Origin: Firmicutes bacterium UBA3914
Lineage (GTDB): Bacteria; Bacillota; Limnochordia; Darwinibacteriales; Darwinibacteriaceae
Direction: 5' to 3'
Length of the DNA: 20,200 bases
NCBI GenBank assembly: GCA_002391385.1
Contig: DGEY01000042.1
Location: 15,092-35,291 of the forward strand
The translations under genes and the position numbers were made by a program. The notes under the pieces are model-generated. The model searched no databases. It had not been told where the DNA came from and worked only from the letters and a program-made list of their open reading frames with translations. Shown here piece after piece: positions 1-7,264 of the stretch. Positions within the stretch are counted from its first letter, which is position 1, and each line of letters starts with the position of its first letter.

Positions 1-519
1 CAGGCCCTGGCGGAAAAGAGTCATGAAACGGAAGAGCATGCCCGCAGCCTGCAGCGCCTGGCGGTGAGCCTAGCGCAGCGGGTGGGCCTCTCCGATGCCG
101 AGGTGGTTACCGTATCTTTGGTGGCCCTGCTCCACGACATCGGCAAGCTGGCCATCTCCGAAAGCATCCTGGATAAGCCCGGGCCCCTGAGCGAGGCGGA
201 ATGGGAGGCCATGCGGCGCCACTGCGAGATCGGCCACCGGATTGTTGCCTCTTCACCGGATCTTGTGGATGTGGCGGTGGGCGTGCTCCACCACCATGAA
301 CGGTGGGATGGCAAGGGCTATCCCCGGGGGCTGAAGGGTGAAGAGATACCCATCGCTTCCCGGATTGTGGCCCTGGCCGATGCCTTTGACGCCATGACCA
401 GCGACAGGCCCTACCGGGCCGCCTTAAGCCTGGAAGAAGCCAAGGCGGAAATCGCCCGCCAGGCGGGCCTCCAGTTTGACCCTTACTTGACCCAGGAATT
501 CTTGGCGATGCTTCCTTAG
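1..519 (+). CDS. HD-GYP domain protein, 5'-truncated by window edge
   Basis: This is the C-terminal part of an HD-GYP domain protein, the family of metal-dependent phosphodiesterases that hydrolyse cyclic-di-GMP. The reading frame is open from base 1, so the start and any N-terminal sensor, receiver or membrane domain lie outside the window. What is visible is almost the whole catalytic domain: an early EEHARSLQRLA helix, the HDIGK metal-binding motif, then HHHERWDGKGYP carrying the GYP signature, followed by the conserved IASRIVALADAFDAMTSDRPYR region (IASRI, ADAFDAMTS, RPYR). All key motifs look intact, so the enzyme is probably active. The gene converges on the downstream lipoprotein gene and ends just before a shared hairpin terminator. 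Nothing links it functionally to the sugar operons. Domain assignment is very secure; cyclic-di-GMP as substrate is inferred from the family. Confidence 0.93.
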   Translation, partial: QALAEKSHETEEHARSLQRLAVSLAQRVGLSDAEVVTVSLVALLHDIGKLAISESILDKPGPLSEAEWEAMRRHCEIGHRIVASSPDLVDVAVGVLHHHERWDGKGYPRGLKGEEIPIASRIVALADAFDAMTSDRPYRAALSLEEAKAEIARQAGLQFDPYLTQEFLAMLP

Positions 520-544
520 ACCGTGGGAAAAAGCCGCCATGGGC

Positions 545-577
545 AAAAAAGCTGAGAGCCGGAAGGGCCGGCTCTCA
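545..577. terminator. Bidirectional intrinsic terminator between convergent genes
   Basis: A perfect 10-bp GC-rich inverted repeat (TGAGAGCCGG at 553-562 and CCGGCTCTCA at 568-577, loop AAGGG) lies between the converging HD-GYP and lipoprotein genes. On the minus strand the stem is followed two bases later by six T residues (A545-A550 on the plus strand), a textbook terminator for the lipoprotein gene. On the plus strand the sequence after the stem is only moderately T-rich (T-runs near 588-598), so termination in that direction is likely weaker. Confidence 0.85.
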
Positions 578-611
578 CTAGAGTATAGTTTACTTTTTGG
601 ATTCCATCTGC

Positions 612-1502
612 CTAGGGGCGGTAGAAAACCGTGACCCAACCTGCGTAGGCGAAGAGGTAATAGCCATCCTGCTGGAATTCAGCCCCAAGGTACCAATCCA
701 AATCTTGCTCTGCGGTTCCCTCGCTGAGCTCGCCATCGAAAGAAAAGGTTGTTCCGGTGAAGTCATCAGTGCTACCAAGATAGGTGTCGTCGAAGGTGTA
801 GAAATAGAGGTAGTACAGAAGGTTATCCACCTCTCGGTCATAGGGGCTGATCTCCACTTCGTACGGGAAACCTGAAATCTCTTCTCCATCGGTGGGCTTT
901 TTTAGTCTGAGACCGTAGCTGTACAGGTCCAGATCCGGCAGAAAAGCTGGCTCTAGGGGTACGTAGATGTAGACCCAACGGAGCAGATCGTACTCCTCCT
1001 GCTCCTCGCTGGTGAAGCTGTCGGGAACGTAGGTGCTGATCCAGACTTCCTCCCCTGGGTACTTGTCTAAGGGGATTTTAAACTCGCCGTTTTCATCTGT
1101 GAGGATTTCCTCAGTGCCCGACTCGCCGTATTCAACGGTCACAACCACTTCTCGGCCGGGGGGCTCGCCTGCAATGGAGACCCGGCCGATTATTTTCCCA
1201 GTAACACCTGTGAAGATAGCTTGAGGCTCTTGTTTGGTCACCGCGGCCTCTTTGGGCTGAAAGGCATAGCCTTCCTTCCGGGGTATGATGGTGACCGTGC
1301 CCTTGGCCTCAGTCTCCCAGTAGCCCTGTGCGTCCGTGGTGATCGTACCGCTGGAACCGCCGCTGAGGACCAGCTCCACCCCTTCGATGGGATTTCCTTC
1401 ATCATCGAAGATGTATCCGCTGGCGGTGTAAGATCCGCTGCCAGCGCACCCGGCAAGGAGCAAAGCGCCAATGAGGAGCAGCAGCCAAAAAGCGCGCTTC
1501 AT
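612..1502 (-). CDS. Lipoprotein with two carboxypeptidase-regulatory-like beta domains
   Basis: This encodes a 296-residue putative lipoprotein of unknown function. The N-terminus has a KR pair, a leucine-rich hydrophobic stretch and the lipobox LAGC (Cys19), so it should be lipid-anchored outside the cytoplasmic membrane. Two tandem segments look like carboxypeptidase-regulatory-like or Ig-like beta-sandwich domains: about residues 27-85 (GYIFDDEGNPIEGVELVL, then TTDAQGYWE) and 102-158 (GKIIGRVSI, then LTDENGEFKI). The remaining C-terminal ~100 residues are acidic and rich in Tyr and Phe; I do not recognise that part. The ATG start is supported by a strong AAAGGAGG eight bases upstream (minus strand, near 1511-1518). 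The gene stands alone, divergent from the sugar operon and convergent with the HD-GYP gene. A surface-binding or scaffold role is only a guess. Confidence 0.85.
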   Translation of the reverse strand: MKRAFWLLLLIGALLLAGCAGSGSYTASGYIFDDEGNPIEGVELVLSGGSSGTITTDAQGYWETEAKGTVTIIPRKEGYAFQPKEAAVTKQEPQAIFTGVTGKIIGRVSIAGEPPGREVVVTVEYGESGTEEILTDENGEFKIPLDKYPGEEVWISTYVPDSFTSEEQEEYDLLRWVYIYVPLEPAFLPDLDLYSYGLRLKKPTDGEEISGFPYEVEISPYDREVDNLLYYLYFYTFDDTYLGSTDDFTGTTFSFDGELSEGTAEQDLDWYLGAEFQQDGYYLFAYAGWVTVFYRP

Positions 1503-1807
1503 CTGTCACGCCTCCTTTTCTCCTCACCTTGTTTCAACGCTCTTCCCAGCTACTAAGGTTCCGGAACCGCAATGCTTTTCCAGACCCACCCCCTTGCAGC
1601 CACTTCTAATCGTCCCAAAATTCTTCTTTACGCCCTTGGATTCCTCCTAATTTTGCCAATGCCCCGGAGGGGAGAGAAAAGGCAGGCCGCCCAAGCGGTG
1701 GCTGACATCCCTGGGCTTCCCGTGTGCTGCACTGGTCCCCGCTCGGCTGATCCAGCGGCAATCTGGGGAAGGGATGGGCCGAGTATTAGTAGCTGGTCTG
1801 ACCTTGT
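1503..1807. other. Non-coding divergent intergenic stretch
   Basis: This is the upstream part of the gap between the minus-strand lipoprotein gene and the first sugar ABC operon. It holds the lipoprotein's ribosome binding site (near 1511-1518) and a 12-bp palindrome at 1557-1568. A 79-codon open frame at 1572-1811 has no ribosome binding site and no recognisable protein character, so I treat it as non-coding. I could not identify a convincing sigma-A promoter for the lipoprotein gene, and I see no riboswitch or RNA gene. Confidence 0.6.
1557..1568. repeat. 12-bp perfect palindrome upstream of lipoprotein gene
   Basis: GGTTCCGGAACC is a perfect 12-bp palindrome 55-66 bases upstream of the lipoprotein start codon. 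That is a typical distance for a promoter-proximal operator. It is short enough to occur by chance, and no regulator is assigned. Confidence 0.35.
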
Positions 1808-1836
1808 TTGACAATAACAGGGTCCCTGGCTATAAT
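1808..1836 (+). promoter_or_regulatory. Consensus sigma-A promoter of the first sugar ABC operon
   Basis: TTGACA (1808-1813) and TATAAT (1831-1836) are both perfect matches to the housekeeping sigma-70/sigma-A hexamers and are separated by the ideal 17 bp. The predicted transcription start is near 1843. This would be an intrinsically very strong promoter, which makes the operator immediately downstream important for keeping it off. Confidence 0.93.
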
Positions 1837-1843
1837 TTTACAA

Positions 1844-1859
1844 TGAGAACGCGTTCTCA
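1844..1859. promoter_or_regulatory. Perfect 16-bp palindromic operator at the transcription start
   Basis: TGAGAACGCGTTCTCA is a perfect 16-bp inverted repeat beginning about one base after the predicted transcription start of the preceding promoter. That position lets a bound repressor block initiation or clearance. The AACGCGTT core resembles LacI/GalR-family operators. It does not fit the 14-bp CcpA cre consensus, because the spacing between the TG and CA ends is two bases too long. No LacI-type regulator is encoded in the window, so the cognate protein must lie elsewhere. Confidence 0.8.
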
Positions 1860-1926
1860 CTTTTCCAACGACTCGGGTCGCACTGCAAGACCGATGTTAT
1901 GCAAATTCAAGGAGGTATTGCTGGCG

Positions 1927-3294
1927 ATGAAACGAGCTGTTTTGGCTTTGCTGCTCGTCGCCGCCTTCCTGGTTGCGTGGCACGTAGGGGTTGCGGCGAA
2001 CGAGGTAATTACCATCAGGGCTTGGACCGTAGGTCCCGACACACCCGCCTTTCACCGCGCAGAGAACCTGATTGCCGCAGCGGAGCGCCTCAACCAGATC
2101 TTGGAGGCGGCTGGGGCGGATCTGCGCGTCGAAGTGGAGGCGGATTTTTGGACCGATTCTTGGGACAGCTTCCGGCGCAGGATCATCCTCACCGCTGAGG
2201 AGGGGGATCCCGCGATCATGCCGGATATCATCCTCTCCAGCCACATGGACATCCCCGTGTGGGCTGAAGCAGGCTGGATTGCACCTCTAGATCACTACAT
2301 TGCCCAGTATTGGGAGGGAACCTATCAAGACTTCTATCCGCACCTGTGGGATGCGGTCTCCTATGGCGGCCAGATCTACGGAGTGCCCCAGGATATTGAG
2401 GTGCGCATGGTCTACTACCGCAAAGACCACTTGCGGGCCTTAGGCTGGAGCGAAGAGGAGATTGCCAGCCTCCCCCAGAGGGTGGCCAACAAGGAGTTTC
2501 TCCTAACGGATCTGCAGGAGCTGGCCCAGGCCATGCAGGAAGCTGGCCTGGTGGATTACGGCCTGCTGCACAGACCCACCGAGGGCCCGGATTTCTTCCA
2601 GTTCGTGGTGGCCTTTGGCGGTGAGTACTATGACTCCGCAAGCGGCAAGTTGATCGTGGATCGGGCTGCTCTCCGGCAGACCCTGGAGTTTTTCGCAGAC
2701 AACGTGCACAAGTACAAGATTACGCCCAGCGGCATGACCACCTGGCCCTGGCCGGCGGTGCATCGGGCCACCGCGGAAGAGGGCAGTGCCGGGGTGAATA
2801 TCACCGGCGGCATGTGGAACTGGGCCGAGTGGCAGCGGGATCTGGGCATCCCCGAAGGGGAGCTCTGGGAGAACCTCACCTGGAGTTTGATCCCCGCGGG
2901 CAGTGAAGCGGGCAGGCCCAACCAGCTGGGCCATCCGGTAGCTTACATGGTTACCCAGCTCAGTGACAAGAAAGACCTGGCTTTTCTTTTGATCACCATC
3001 GCTTCTGATGTGGATCTCAACACCAGGCATTCCCTGGCCGCGGCGAAACTGGCCATCAGAAGGTCCCAGACCGCTTTTGCCCCCTTTGTGGAAAGTGAGT
3101 TTCTCGCCGCAGCCAGTGAGCTGCTGCCCCAGCAGATCTTCATGGCCGCGCATCCGGCCTCCGGACACTACGCCACTGTGCTCCACGAGGCCATCAGCGG
3201 TGTGGAGGTGGGCGCGCTCACGCCGGATGAGGGCGTTGAGCTCATCGTCCAGAGGATGCAGCAGGTGGCCGGGGAAGATGTGCTGGTCCGCTAA
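1927..3294 (+). CDS. Carbohydrate ABC transporter substrate-binding protein (family 1)
   Basis: This encodes the extracytoplasmic binding protein of the first sugar ABC importer, about 455 residues. Features typical of family 1 solute-binding proteins are the N-terminal lobe opening EVITIRAWTVGPDTP, the DIILSSHMDIPVWAEAGWI segment and the hinge-like YGGQIYGVPQDIEVRMVYYR segment. A signal peptide precedes them (MKRA, hydrophobic core, probable cleavage after GVAA at residue 24) with no lipobox cysteine. The frame is open 51 codons further upstream, but that would run through the promoter and operator. The ATG at 1927 follows AAGGAGG (1909-1915) by 11 bases and starts directly with the signal peptide. 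It heads an operon with two permeases and an ATPase. The sugar bound cannot be read from the sequence; an oligosaccharide or glycerol-phosphate-like ligand is possible. Confidence 0.92.
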   Translation: MKRAVLALLLVAAFLVAWHVGVAANEVITIRAWTVGPDTPAFHRAENLIAAAERLNQILEAAGADLRVEVEADFWTDSWDSFRRRIILTAEEGDPAIMPDIILSSHMDIPVWAEAGWIAPLDHYIAQYWEGTYQDFYPHLWDAVSYGGQIYGVPQDIEVRMVYYRKDHLRALGWSEEEIASLPQRVANKEFLLTDLQELAQAMQEAGLVDYGLLHRPTEGPDFFQFVVAFGGEYYDSASGKLIVDRAALRQTLEFFADNVHKYKITPSGMTTWPWPAVHRATAEEGSAGVNITGGMWNWAEWQRDLGIPEGELWENLTWSLIPAGSEAGRPNQLGHPVAYMVTQLSDKKDLAFLLITIASDVDLNTRHSLAAAKLAIRRSQTAFAPFVESEFLAAASELLPQQIFMAAHPASGHYATVLHEAISGVEVGALTPDEGVELIVQRMQQVAGEDVLVR

Positions 3295-3313
3295 GCAACA
3301 GGGAAGCAGGCGG

Positions 3314-3331
3314 GGGACTCTAGGCAGTCCC
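3314..3331 (+). promoter_or_regulatory. Intercistronic hairpin after the binding-protein gene
   Basis: GGGACT (3314-3319) pairs with AGTCCC (3326-3331) around a six-base loop, 19 bases after the binding-protein stop codon and before the first permease. There is no T-tract, so it is unlikely to be a full terminator. Such structures between binding-protein and permease genes often protect the 5' message from exonucleases and raise binding-protein levels. Equivalent hairpins follow the other two binding-protein genes in this window. Confidence 0.6.
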
Positions 3332-3356
3332 TCGCTTCGCCAAGTGAGGTGAGGAG

Positions 3357-4274
3357 ATGGCAAGGCGCAGCCGCTTTCTGATTTTCCTGCTCCTACTTCC
3401 AGCCCTGCTGATCACCGCCGTCTTTTACCTGGTCCCGGGTCTGCTCACCGGGGCCATGAGCTTTACGGAGATGAACCACCGTTTGATCTGGGAGTTCGCG
3501 GGCTGGAAGAACTACGTGCAGATCTTTAAAGATACCATTTTGAGCAGGGTGTTTTGGAATACTGTTTTGTATGTGTTCGGCACCCTTTTACTTTTCAACG
3601 TCAGCTTCGGCTTGCTTCTAGCCCTGGCCACCTCGTATATCTCCGAACGGCACAGTGAGAAGGTGAGCCTCTTTTTCCGGGCGCTGTGGCTTTTGCCCCG
3701 CTTCACCCCGCCCATTGTCTACGGGGTAATTTGGCTTTGGATCTTGGATCCCACCCGCCACGGGCTTTTGAACGGCCTTTTGGATCTTTTCGGACGCAGC
3801 CCCGTCAGCTGGCTCAGCGAGTTTCCCAAGGCGGTAATCATCATCACCAACGGCATCATCGGAGCGTCCTTTGGGATGATCCTTTTCTACTCCGCCATCA
3901 CCTCCATTTCCCAGGAGTACAACTGGGCCGCCGCGGTGGACGGGGCGGGCTGGCTGGGCCGGGTGCGCCACATTACCCTGCCCCTCGTGCGCTGGCAGCT
4001 GCTTTTTGTCACTGCCTACCAAACCCTTTCCCTTTTGACTTCCTATGAGTACATTTTGATCCTGACGGGCGGGGGACCCTTTTACCGGACCACGGTCTGG
4101 TCGCTCTACGCCTACAACCAGGCCTTCGGCGGCTACTACGCCTCCTACAACTTCGGCTACGCCACCGCGCTCACCATGGTGCTGGTGCTCTTCAGCGCAG
4201 TTGCTTCCATTATATATTGGCGCATCTTCCGCTTCCGGGAGATGATGGGCGAGCCCAAGATTGAGGTGATGTAG
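3357..4274 (+). CDS. Sugar ABC transporter permease (MalF/UgpA type)
   Basis: This 305-residue integral membrane protein forms half of the translocation pore of the first sugar importer. It starts with a short basic tail (MARRSR) and a first membrane helix near residues 7-30. Several more hydrophobic helices follow, six in total by eye. The EAA loop that docks to the ATPase is at residues 191-209 (AAAVDGAGWLGRVRHITLP). The length and the extra loop before the core suit the UgpA/LacF group. The ATG follows a GAGGTGAGGAG ribosome binding region directly upstream. It is followed without a gap (TAG then ATG) by the partner permease, implying tight co-translation. Confidence 0.93.
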   Translation: MARRSRFLIFLLLLPALLITAVFYLVPGLLTGAMSFTEMNHRLIWEFAGWKNYVQIFKDTILSRVFWNTVLYVFGTLLLFNVSFGLLLALATSYISERHSEKVSLFFRALWLLPRFTPPIVYGVIWLWILDPTRHGLLNGLLDLFGRSPVSWLSEFPKAVIIITNGIIGASFGMILFYSAITSISQEYNWAAAVDGAGWLGRVRHITLPLVRWQLLFVTAYQTLSLLTSYEYILILTGGGPFYRTTVWSLYAYNQAFGGYYASYNFGYATALTMVLVLFSAVASIIYWRIFRFREMMGEPKIEVM

Positions 4275-5162
4275 ATGGCTAAAGAGCCTCTCAGCCAAGC
4301 AGCCTTGGGCCGGGCCGCCAAGAGGGAGCGCCGCCGGGAGCGTCTGCTCACTTGGGGCATCTATGCCTTTTTGGTCTTGGCTTCGCTGCCCCTCCTTTGC
4401 GGCTACGGCTGGTTGGTTTTGAACTCCTTCAGCGACAAGCTCGTCTACGGGGTCATTCCCCAGAGGTGGACCCTGAAGAACTTCCGCTTTTTGTGGGAAC
4501 TGCCAGGCAGGTACTACCCTGATCTTTGGCGCACCACTTGGAACACTCTGCTTTTGGCCTGCGGCATGACGGTGCTGATGATCCTGATTGCCACGCCCAC
4601 CGCTTACGTGATCGCCCGCCTCAAGTTCAGGGCCCGGGGTTTTCTTTTGGCTTCCACCCTTATCCTCCACTCTTTTCCGGGGATTACACTGCTCATCGCT
4701 TTGTACTATGTACTCAGGAGCCTGGGGCTGCTCAACAGCATCGTGGGGGTGCTGCTGGTCAAGACGGGGCTGATGCTGCCTTTGGGGATTTGGATCATGA
4801 AGGGCTTTTTCGACGGGGTGCCCTGGGATCTGGAGATGGCGGGGTTGGTGGACGGGGCTTCTAGGCTGAAGACGCTGTGGAAGATTGTGCTGCCCCAGGT
4901 GAAACCGGGTATTGCCGCGCTGGCCATTTTCTCCTTTTTAAATGGCTGGTCAGAGTACATCTTTGTGATCACCTTTCTCCAGAACAAAGAGAGCTGGACC
5001 CTTTCCAGCTATGTGAACTCCATTGTGGGCGACTTCCAGTTCCTGGACTATGGCTTACTGGCGGCCACGGCACTCTTTTACATCCTGCCGGTTCTGCTCT
5101 TTTTCCTCTTTACCCAGAAGTACCTGATGCAGGTGAGCATCGGTGGAAGGAAAGGAGGCTGA
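4275..5162 (+). CDS. Sugar ABC transporter permease (MalG/UgpE type)
   Basis: This is the second pore-forming subunit of the first sugar importer, 295 residues. A basic, charged N-terminal tail (residues 1-25, including KRERRRERL) precedes the first membrane helix. The EAA docking loop is at residues 189-207 (AGLVDGASRLKTLWKIVLP), which is the MalG-type form with the invariant glycine and the LP ending. The ATG directly abuts the stop codon of the upstream permease. The ribosome binding site of the next gene (AAAGGAGG, 5151-5158) lies inside its last codons. It is expected to pair with the upstream permease and two copies of the downstream ATPase. Confidence 0.93.
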   Translation: MAKEPLSQAALGRAAKRERRRERLLTWGIYAFLVLASLPLLCGYGWLVLNSFSDKLVYGVIPQRWTLKNFRFLWELPGRYYPDLWRTTWNTLLLACGMTVLMILIATPTAYVIARLKFRARGFLLASTLILHSFPGITLLIALYYVLRSLGLLNSIVGVLLVKTGLMLPLGIWIMKGFFDGVPWDLEMAGLVDGASRLKTLWKIVLPQVKPGIAALAIFSFLNGWSEYIFVITFLQNKESWTLSSYVNSIVGDFQFLDYGLLAATALFYILPVLLFFLFTQKYLMQVSIGGRKGG

Positions 5163-5167
5163 TCTAG

Positions 5168-6304
5168 GTGGCCAATGTCCGACTAAAGAACATCACCAAG
5201 CGGTTTGGCTCAGTGACCGCGGTCAATAACGTTTGTTTGGATATACCCCACGGGAAGGTCACAGCTCTCCTGGGCCCAAGCGGCTGCGGTAAGACCACCA
5301 TACTGCTCATGCTGGCGGGGATCTACAAACCCACGGAGGGTGAAATCTACTTCGACGATCTTCAGGTGAACGGCATCCCGCCCCAGCTGCGCAATGTGGG
5401 GCTGGTCTTCCAAAGCTACGCCCTGTACCCCCACATGACCGCCTTTGAGAACATCGCCTTTCCCCTGAAACTCAAGAAGCTGCCCAAGGCGGAGATCCAA
5501 AAAAGAGTGGAGGAAATCGCGGAGGTCGTGCAGATCGGAGATCTCCTGGATCGGAAACCAGGGCAGATGTCAGGCGGACAGCAGCAGCGGGTGGCTCTCT
5601 GCCGGGCTTTGGTGAAAAAGCCGGATCTTTTGCTTTTGGATGAGCCTTTGAGCAATCTGGATGCCCGGCTGCGCCTGGAGACCAGGGCGGAGATCAAGCG
5701 CATCCAGCAGGAGCTGGGGATCACCACCATCCTGGTCACCCATGACCAGGTGGAGGCGGTGACCATGGCGGACCAAGTGGCGGTGCTCAAGGCAGGAGTT
5801 CTGCAGCAGTACGGAACCCCCAAAGAGCTTTTGGAGCAGCCGGCCAACCTCTTTGTGGCCTCATTTTTAGGGGATCCCCCCATGAATTTGCTCCAAGGGG
5901 AGCTGGAGTACCAGGAGGGCCGCTGCTACTTCCGCAGCGGCCGGAGCCTGCGCCTGCCCGTGCCGCCCCTGGCGGCCAAAGGCCTGCAAAAGAGCCCCGG
6001 CCAGAAGCTGATCTTGGGCATCAGGCCAGAGCATCTCACCATCACCTGGGAGCGGGGCAGGGCCCCCTGGCGGGGTAAGGTGTTTTTGGTGGAGTTTTTG
6101 GGCCGGGATAAGCTTTTGGACTTCCGCTTCGGCGACCAGTCCTTGAGGGTCTTGGTGCCCGCCACCTTCCCGGTGGAGAGGGGGGAGGTTTTGGGGATCG
6201 AGCCCCAAGTGGAGCATCTGCACATCTTTGACCCCCAAACGGGGCTGGCCCTTACCGGCCCGCCGGAGGGGCTGCGGGCCTGCAGCGATCATGAACCGGC
6301 GTAG
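5168..6304 (+). CDS. ABC transporter ATP-binding protein (MalK/UgpC/MsmX type)
   Basis: This encodes the cytoplasmic ATPase that powers sugar import, 378 residues, the usual MalK-family length. Visible motifs are Walker A GPSGCGKT (residues 36-43), the Q-loop glutamine (VFQSYALYP, Q82), signature MSGGQQQR (134-141), Walker B LLLLDEP (154-160), D-loop SNLDAR and the switch histidine in THDQ (H192). A C-terminal OB/TOBE regulatory region follows, with the typical GIRPEHLTI segment. All catalytic residues are present. The start is GTG at 5168, nine bases after AAAGGAGG (5151-5158) and five bases past the upstream stop. It is the last gene of its operon, with a strong terminator just after it. 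The neighbouring GntR-linked importer lacks an ATPase, so this protein may serve that system too, as MsmX/MsmK proteins do in other Firmicutes; that is inference. Confidence 0.95.
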   Translation: MANVRLKNITKRFGSVTAVNNVCLDIPHGKVTALLGPSGCGKTTILLMLAGIYKPTEGEIYFDDLQVNGIPPQLRNVGLVFQSYALYPHMTAFENIAFPLKLKKLPKAEIQKRVEEIAEVVQIGDLLDRKPGQMSGGQQQRVALCRALVKKPDLLLLDEPLSNLDARLRLETRAEIKRIQQELGITTILVTHDQVEAVTMADQVAVLKAGVLQQYGTPKELLEQPANLFVASFLGDPPMNLLQGELEYQEGRCYFRSGRSLRLPVPPLAAKGLQKSPGQKLILGIRPEHLTITWERGRAPWRGKVFLVEFLGRDKLLDFRFGDQSLRVLVPATFPVERGEVLGIEPQVEHLHIFDPQTGLALTGPPEGLRACSDHEPA

Positions 6305-6315
6305 CTTACCTAAGT

Positions 6316-6352
6316 GCCACCTTGGGCAACACAGCCCAGGGTGGCTTTTTTT
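6316..6352 (+). terminator. Strong intrinsic terminator of the first sugar ABC operon
   Basis: GCCACCTTGGGC (6316-6327) pairs with GCCCAGGGTGGC (6334-6345) over 12 bp with a single G-T pair, around the loop AACACA, and is followed immediately by seven T residues (6346-6352). This is a classic rho-independent terminator starting about a dozen bases after the ATPase stop codon. It separates the two sugar operons. Confidence 0.95.
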
Positions 6353-6425
6353 GTCCAGGCAGGTGGGTGCAAAGTAGGTGTGAAAAATATTCGTTGGGTA
6401 AGAAGGACTTGAAGCGGGGGGCACG

Positions 6426-6431
6426 AATAAT
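6426..6431 (+). promoter_or_regulatory. Possible -10 element of the GntR-led operon
   Basis: AATAAT matches five of six positions of the sigma-A -10 hexamer and would place transcription start near 6438, just before the inverted-repeat operator. I see no good -35 hexamer at normal spacing (TTGAAG at 6409-6414 is too close), so this is tentative. The promoter may be weak or dependent on an activator. Confidence 0.4.
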
Positions 6432-6440
6432 GAAGATACA

Positions 6441-6456
6441 ACTTGTACGCACAAGT
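6441..6456. promoter_or_regulatory. Probable GntR-family operator, autoregulatory
   Basis: ACTTGTACGCACAAGT is a 16-bp inverted repeat with one mismatched pair, 57 bases upstream of the GntR-family regulator's start codon. The TTGTACGCACAA core closely resembles the TTGTACGTACAA operators of AraR, a protein with a GntR-type DNA-binding domain. Position and motif together point to autoregulation of the downstream operon by its first gene product. Confidence 0.75.
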
Positions 6457-6513
6457 AGACAACAGGATGTGCCCATGTGTGTATGTGGCGCCTCAGGAGG
6501 GTTGTAAACAGCC

Positions 6514-7242
6514 ATGCGCAGTGTCAGCAAGGACAGCGTGATCCCTTTGTACCATCAACTCAAGGAGATTCTGCGGGAACAGATCGCCAACCGCACCTAC
6601 AAACCCCATCAGCAGATTCCCTCGGAACCGGAGCTGCAGAGGATGTACGGGTTGAGCCGGGCCACCATCCGCAAGGCCATCGACGGTTTGGTGCGGGAAG
6701 GGCTGGTTTACCGCCGCCACGGTAAAGGTACTTTCGTGGCCGACCCCAAGGACCGCCAGCGGATCACCTTGGATTCCTTCACCGCCAACATGCGGGCCCT
6801 GGGTTTTGCCCCTTCCACGGTGGTGCTGGAAAGCAAGCTGCTGAGCGAAGCAGAGCGGGAGCTCGCCCAAAAGCTGGGCCTAGAGCCGGGGGAGCCTGTG
6901 GTTAGGCTCAAGCGCCTCCGCTATCTGGACGGGGAGCCGATTCTGCTGGCCACCTCCTATCTACCGGCCCACCTGTTCCCAGGTTTGGAGCGGGAAGAGC
7001 TCACCGACTCCCTTTACTTGGTTTTGGTGGAGAAATACGGGGTTACCCCCAGCTGGGGTGAGGACTTCATCGAGCCGGTTATCCTCTCCCAGGCGGAAGC
7101 GGAGGTCTTGGGTACAGCGGCGGGCAGCCCAGCGCTTTTGGTGGAGCGCCACGCCTACACTGCGGACAACGATATTGTGGAAATCTGCTTCTCCTTGATT
7201 CGCGGCGATAAAGCCAAGTTCTACCTGAAGCACAACGGTTGA
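6514..7242 (+). CDS. GntR-family transcriptional regulator, HutC subfamily
   Basis: This 242-residue repressor-type protein has an N-terminal winged helix (about residues 8-77) with the hallmark sequence PSEPELQRMYGLSRATIRKA and the wing motif RRHGKGTFV. A C-terminal UTRA ligand-binding domain spans roughly residues 85-240. The UTRA fold defines the HutC subfamily, whose ligands are usually small metabolites such as sugar phosphates. The ATG start is preceded by AGGAGG at 6495-6500, a rather long 13-base spacing. It is the first gene of a ten-gene operon for transport and catabolism and has a matching inverted repeat just upstream. It very likely senses a pathway intermediate and controls the whole cluster, including itself. 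Confidence 0.93.
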   Translation: MRSVSKDSVIPLYHQLKEILREQIANRTYKPHQQIPSEPELQRMYGLSRATIRKAIDGLVREGLVYRRHGKGTFVADPKDRQRITLDSFTANMRALGFAPSTVVLESKLLSEAERELAQKLGLEPGEPVVRLKRLRYLDGEPILLATSYLPAHLFPGLEREELTDSLYLVLVEKYGVTPSWGEDFIEPVILSQAEAEVLGTAAGSPALLVERHAYTADNDIVEICFSLIRGDKAKFYLKHNG

Positions 7243-7264
7243 GGGGAAAGGGAGGGTACGAGCC

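Noticed and set aside
1572..1811. 79-codon open frame in the intergenic region
   Set aside because: No ribosome binding site, no recognisable composition or motif, and it runs into the promoter.
1844..1859. CcpA catabolite-responsive element
   Set aside because: The palindrome is 16 bp with TG and CA ends two bases too far apart for the 14-bp cre consensus, so direct CcpA control is not supported.
1774..1926. Upstream extension of the first binding-protein frame to ATG 1774
   Set aside because: It would cover the consensus promoter and the palindromic operator. The ATG at 1927 has a strong ribosome binding site and begins a clean signal peptide.
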